A stretch of 64,000 nucleotides of DNA from the NCBI GenBank assembly GCA_017524615.1, contig JAFXVJ010000042.1, positions 1-64,000 of the forward strand, written 5' to 3'. The stretch's first letter is position 1, and each line of letters opens with the position of its first letter. This document shows positions 62,933 through 64,000 of the stretch, in pieces. The translations under genes and the position numbers were made by a program. Source of the DNA: Clostridia bacterium. Its GTDB lineage: Bacteria > Bacillota > Clostridia > Christensenellales > Aristaeellaceae. The notes under the pieces were generated by a model, which saw nothing but the letters and a program-made list of their open reading frames with translations, did no database searches and was not told where the DNA came from.

Positions 62933-63079
62933 GAGGTTTGTCCTCCGTTCCGGGTTTCTTTGAGATCATTCTATTCATGTTGCGCGTCCTGTCAAGGGAA
63001 ACACCGGGAAAATACAGCGCCGCCGCGGCTGACGCCGGAAAATGCCCGATGCATCTGCCTTTGGGGGCAGATGTGCGGT

Positions 63080-63108
63080 TTGACAAAAGCGCACACATGT
63101 TCTATAAT
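63080..63108 (+). promoter_or_regulatory. consensus sigma-A promoter of ruvC
   Basis: TTGACA (63080-63085), a 17-bp spacer and TATAAT (63103-63108), 27 bases before the ruvC start. Confidence 0.88.
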
Positions 63109-63134
63109 GAATAAGTTCAAGAAAGGAGTGCCAC

Positions 63135-63629
63135 ATGCGTATTTTGGGGATTGATCCGGGGTTGGCCACCATGGGCTGGGGCGTGCTGGACAGCGAGGGC
63201 AGCAAAAGCAGCCTGGTCGAGTGCGGCGCGGTGATCACGCCGCCGGATATGCCCATTCAGCGGCGGCTGCATCACATTTTTCTGAGCGTCAAGGAATTGA
63301 TCGTCACCTACCAGCCCCAGGAAATCGTGTTTGAGGAGCTGTTTTTCGCAAAAAACATCACCACCGCCATGAACGTCTCTGCCGCCCGGGGCGTGGCCCT
63401 GTGCGCCTGCGCGGACAGCGGGCTGCCCATGTATGAATATACCCCCATGCAGATCAAACAGGCGGTCACGGGATACGGCAAGGCAGACAAAATGCAGGTG
63501 CAGCAGATGGTGAAAATGATGCTGAACTTGCCCCGGATCATCCGGCCGGACGACGCTGCGGACGCCGTCGCCGCCGCCCTCACCCATGCGGCGTCGGGCC
63601 GCATGAAGGAACAGTTTTTGATGAAATAA
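63135..63629 (+). CDS. ruvC: Holliday junction resolvase RuvC
   Basis: A 164-residue endonuclease that cuts Holliday junctions with RuvAB. Active-site acids are Asp7 (GIDPG), Glu67 (FEELFFAKN) and the DDAADAVAAALTH pair near the C-terminus. AAGAAAGGAG precedes the ATG. ruvA follows 17 bases later. Confidence 0.97.
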   Translation: MRILGIDPGLATMGWGVLDSEGSKSSLVECGAVITPPDMPIQRRLHHIFLSVKELIVTYQPQEIVFEELFFAKNITTAMNVSAARGVALCACADSGLPMYEYTPMQIKQAVTGYGKADKMQVQQMVKMMLNLPRIIRPDDAADAVAAALTHAASGRMKEQFLMK

Positions 63630-63646
63630 CCGGCAAGGAGCGTTTT

Positions 63647-64000
63647 ATGTACGCGTATCTGAACGGCCAAGTGGCCGACAAGGGACAAAACAGCCTGGTG
63701 ATCGACGTGGGCGGCGTGGGATACCTGCTGTCCGTCAGTATGAACACCCTGCAGGAAACCCCGCCCATCGGCGAAGCCATGAAAGTGTACACCTATTTTT
63801 CCGTCCGGGAGGACGCCATGGAGCTGTTCGGCTTTGCCTCTCAGGAGGAAAAGAGCATGTTTGTCCGGCTGCTCACCGTCAGCGGCGTCGGCCCCAAGCT
63901 GGCGCTGAGCATCCTGGGCTCCATGCCCCTCAGGGATCTCACCCTGGCCATCCTCACCGGCGACGCCACCGCCCTGTCCCGGGCGCCGGGCGTGGGCAAA
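63647..64000 (+). CDS. ruvA: Holliday junction branch-migration protein RuvA, N-terminal part
   Basis: 118 codons are visible before the window ends. The OB-fold domain begins MYAYLNGQVAD, with VIDVGGVGYLLSVS and YTYFSVREDAMELFGFAS; helix-hairpin-helix motifs follow (TVSGVGPKLALSILG, APGVGK at the edge). RuvA tetramers bind the junction and load RuvB, which is expected just beyond the window. AAGGAG precedes the ATG. Confidence 0.96.
   Translation, partial: MYAYLNGQVADKGQNSLVIDVGGVGYLLSVSMNTLQETPPIGEAMKVYTYFSVREDAMELFGFASQEEKSMFVRLLTVSGVGPKLALSILGSMPLRDLTLAILTGDATALSRAPGVGK

Overview
This window reads as chromosomal core sequence from an endospore-forming, moderately GC-rich member of the Clostridia (Firmicutes). 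The evidence is a complete Spo0A response regulator, SpoIIE with a matching Spo0A-type promoter, a SCIFF (six-cysteine) ranthipeptide precursor with its radical SAM maturase, a DivIVA/SepF/YggS division cluster, the clostridial secD-like/recJ/relA and dtd/MBL/hemZ neighbourhoods, a CtsR operator in front of clpB, and sigma-A promoters with 16-18 bp spacers throughout. Proline/threonine-rich linkers and Cna-B-like surface modules recall GC-rich gut clostridia such as Christensenellales relatives; that placement is inference. I saw no tRNA, rRNA, CRISPR array, prophage or complete insertion sequence.

Layout. 1-5.6 kb: the 5' part of clpB (leftward, CtsR-type control), a YihX-like HAD phosphatase, a lipoprotein with four peptidoglycan-binding repeats, a DUF1836 protein and a DegV lipid-binding protein. 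5.6-11.8 kb: spo0A, a two-gene operon of a YegP-type protein and an 83-residue unknown, a 1149-residue secreted protein of about ten Cna-B/SdrD-like modules, and a membrane-anchored helix-hairpin-helix protein. 12-18.7 kb (leftward): a walJ - MBL - comEC - holA - rsmG operon with 4-base stop/start overlaps and a promoter and terminator at its ends, followed by a Noc/ParB-like gene. 18.8-21.8 kb: a YtrA-type GntR/ABC exporter operon with a palindromic operator, an intergenic hairpin/tandem-repeat element, and comF.

22-34 kb: a FadR-type regulator with oligoendopeptidase F, an AlaR/AlaT-like pair, a CapA-like protein overlapping pyrR, spoIIE (leftward), a GNAT plus a THUMP RNA methyltransferase (rightward), then a ROK fructokinase and TatD (leftward). 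34-49 kb (all leftward): HlyD-like - yggS - sepF - divIVA; a lone SecD-like protein; recJ - relA; and FAD oxidoreductase - dtd - MBL - hemZ. 49-54 kb: rimO (rightward), then a polyamine acetyltransferase-like GNAT, an Orn/Lys/Arg decarboxylase, scfB and scfA (leftward). 54-64 kb (mostly rightward): parE and parC separated by two unrecognised genes, infC-rpmI-rplT with an attenuated leader and a probable AUA start, a Pat-like acetyltransferase, and ruvC-ruvA (ruvA runs off the window).

Most of the window is housekeeping. The parts most worth following up are the seven-cysteine SCIFF peptide, the spoIIE promoter with two 0A-like boxes, the non-canonical infC start, the SecD-like protein without SecF, SepF with very long Q/P-rich extensions, and the unrecognised genes between parE and parC.
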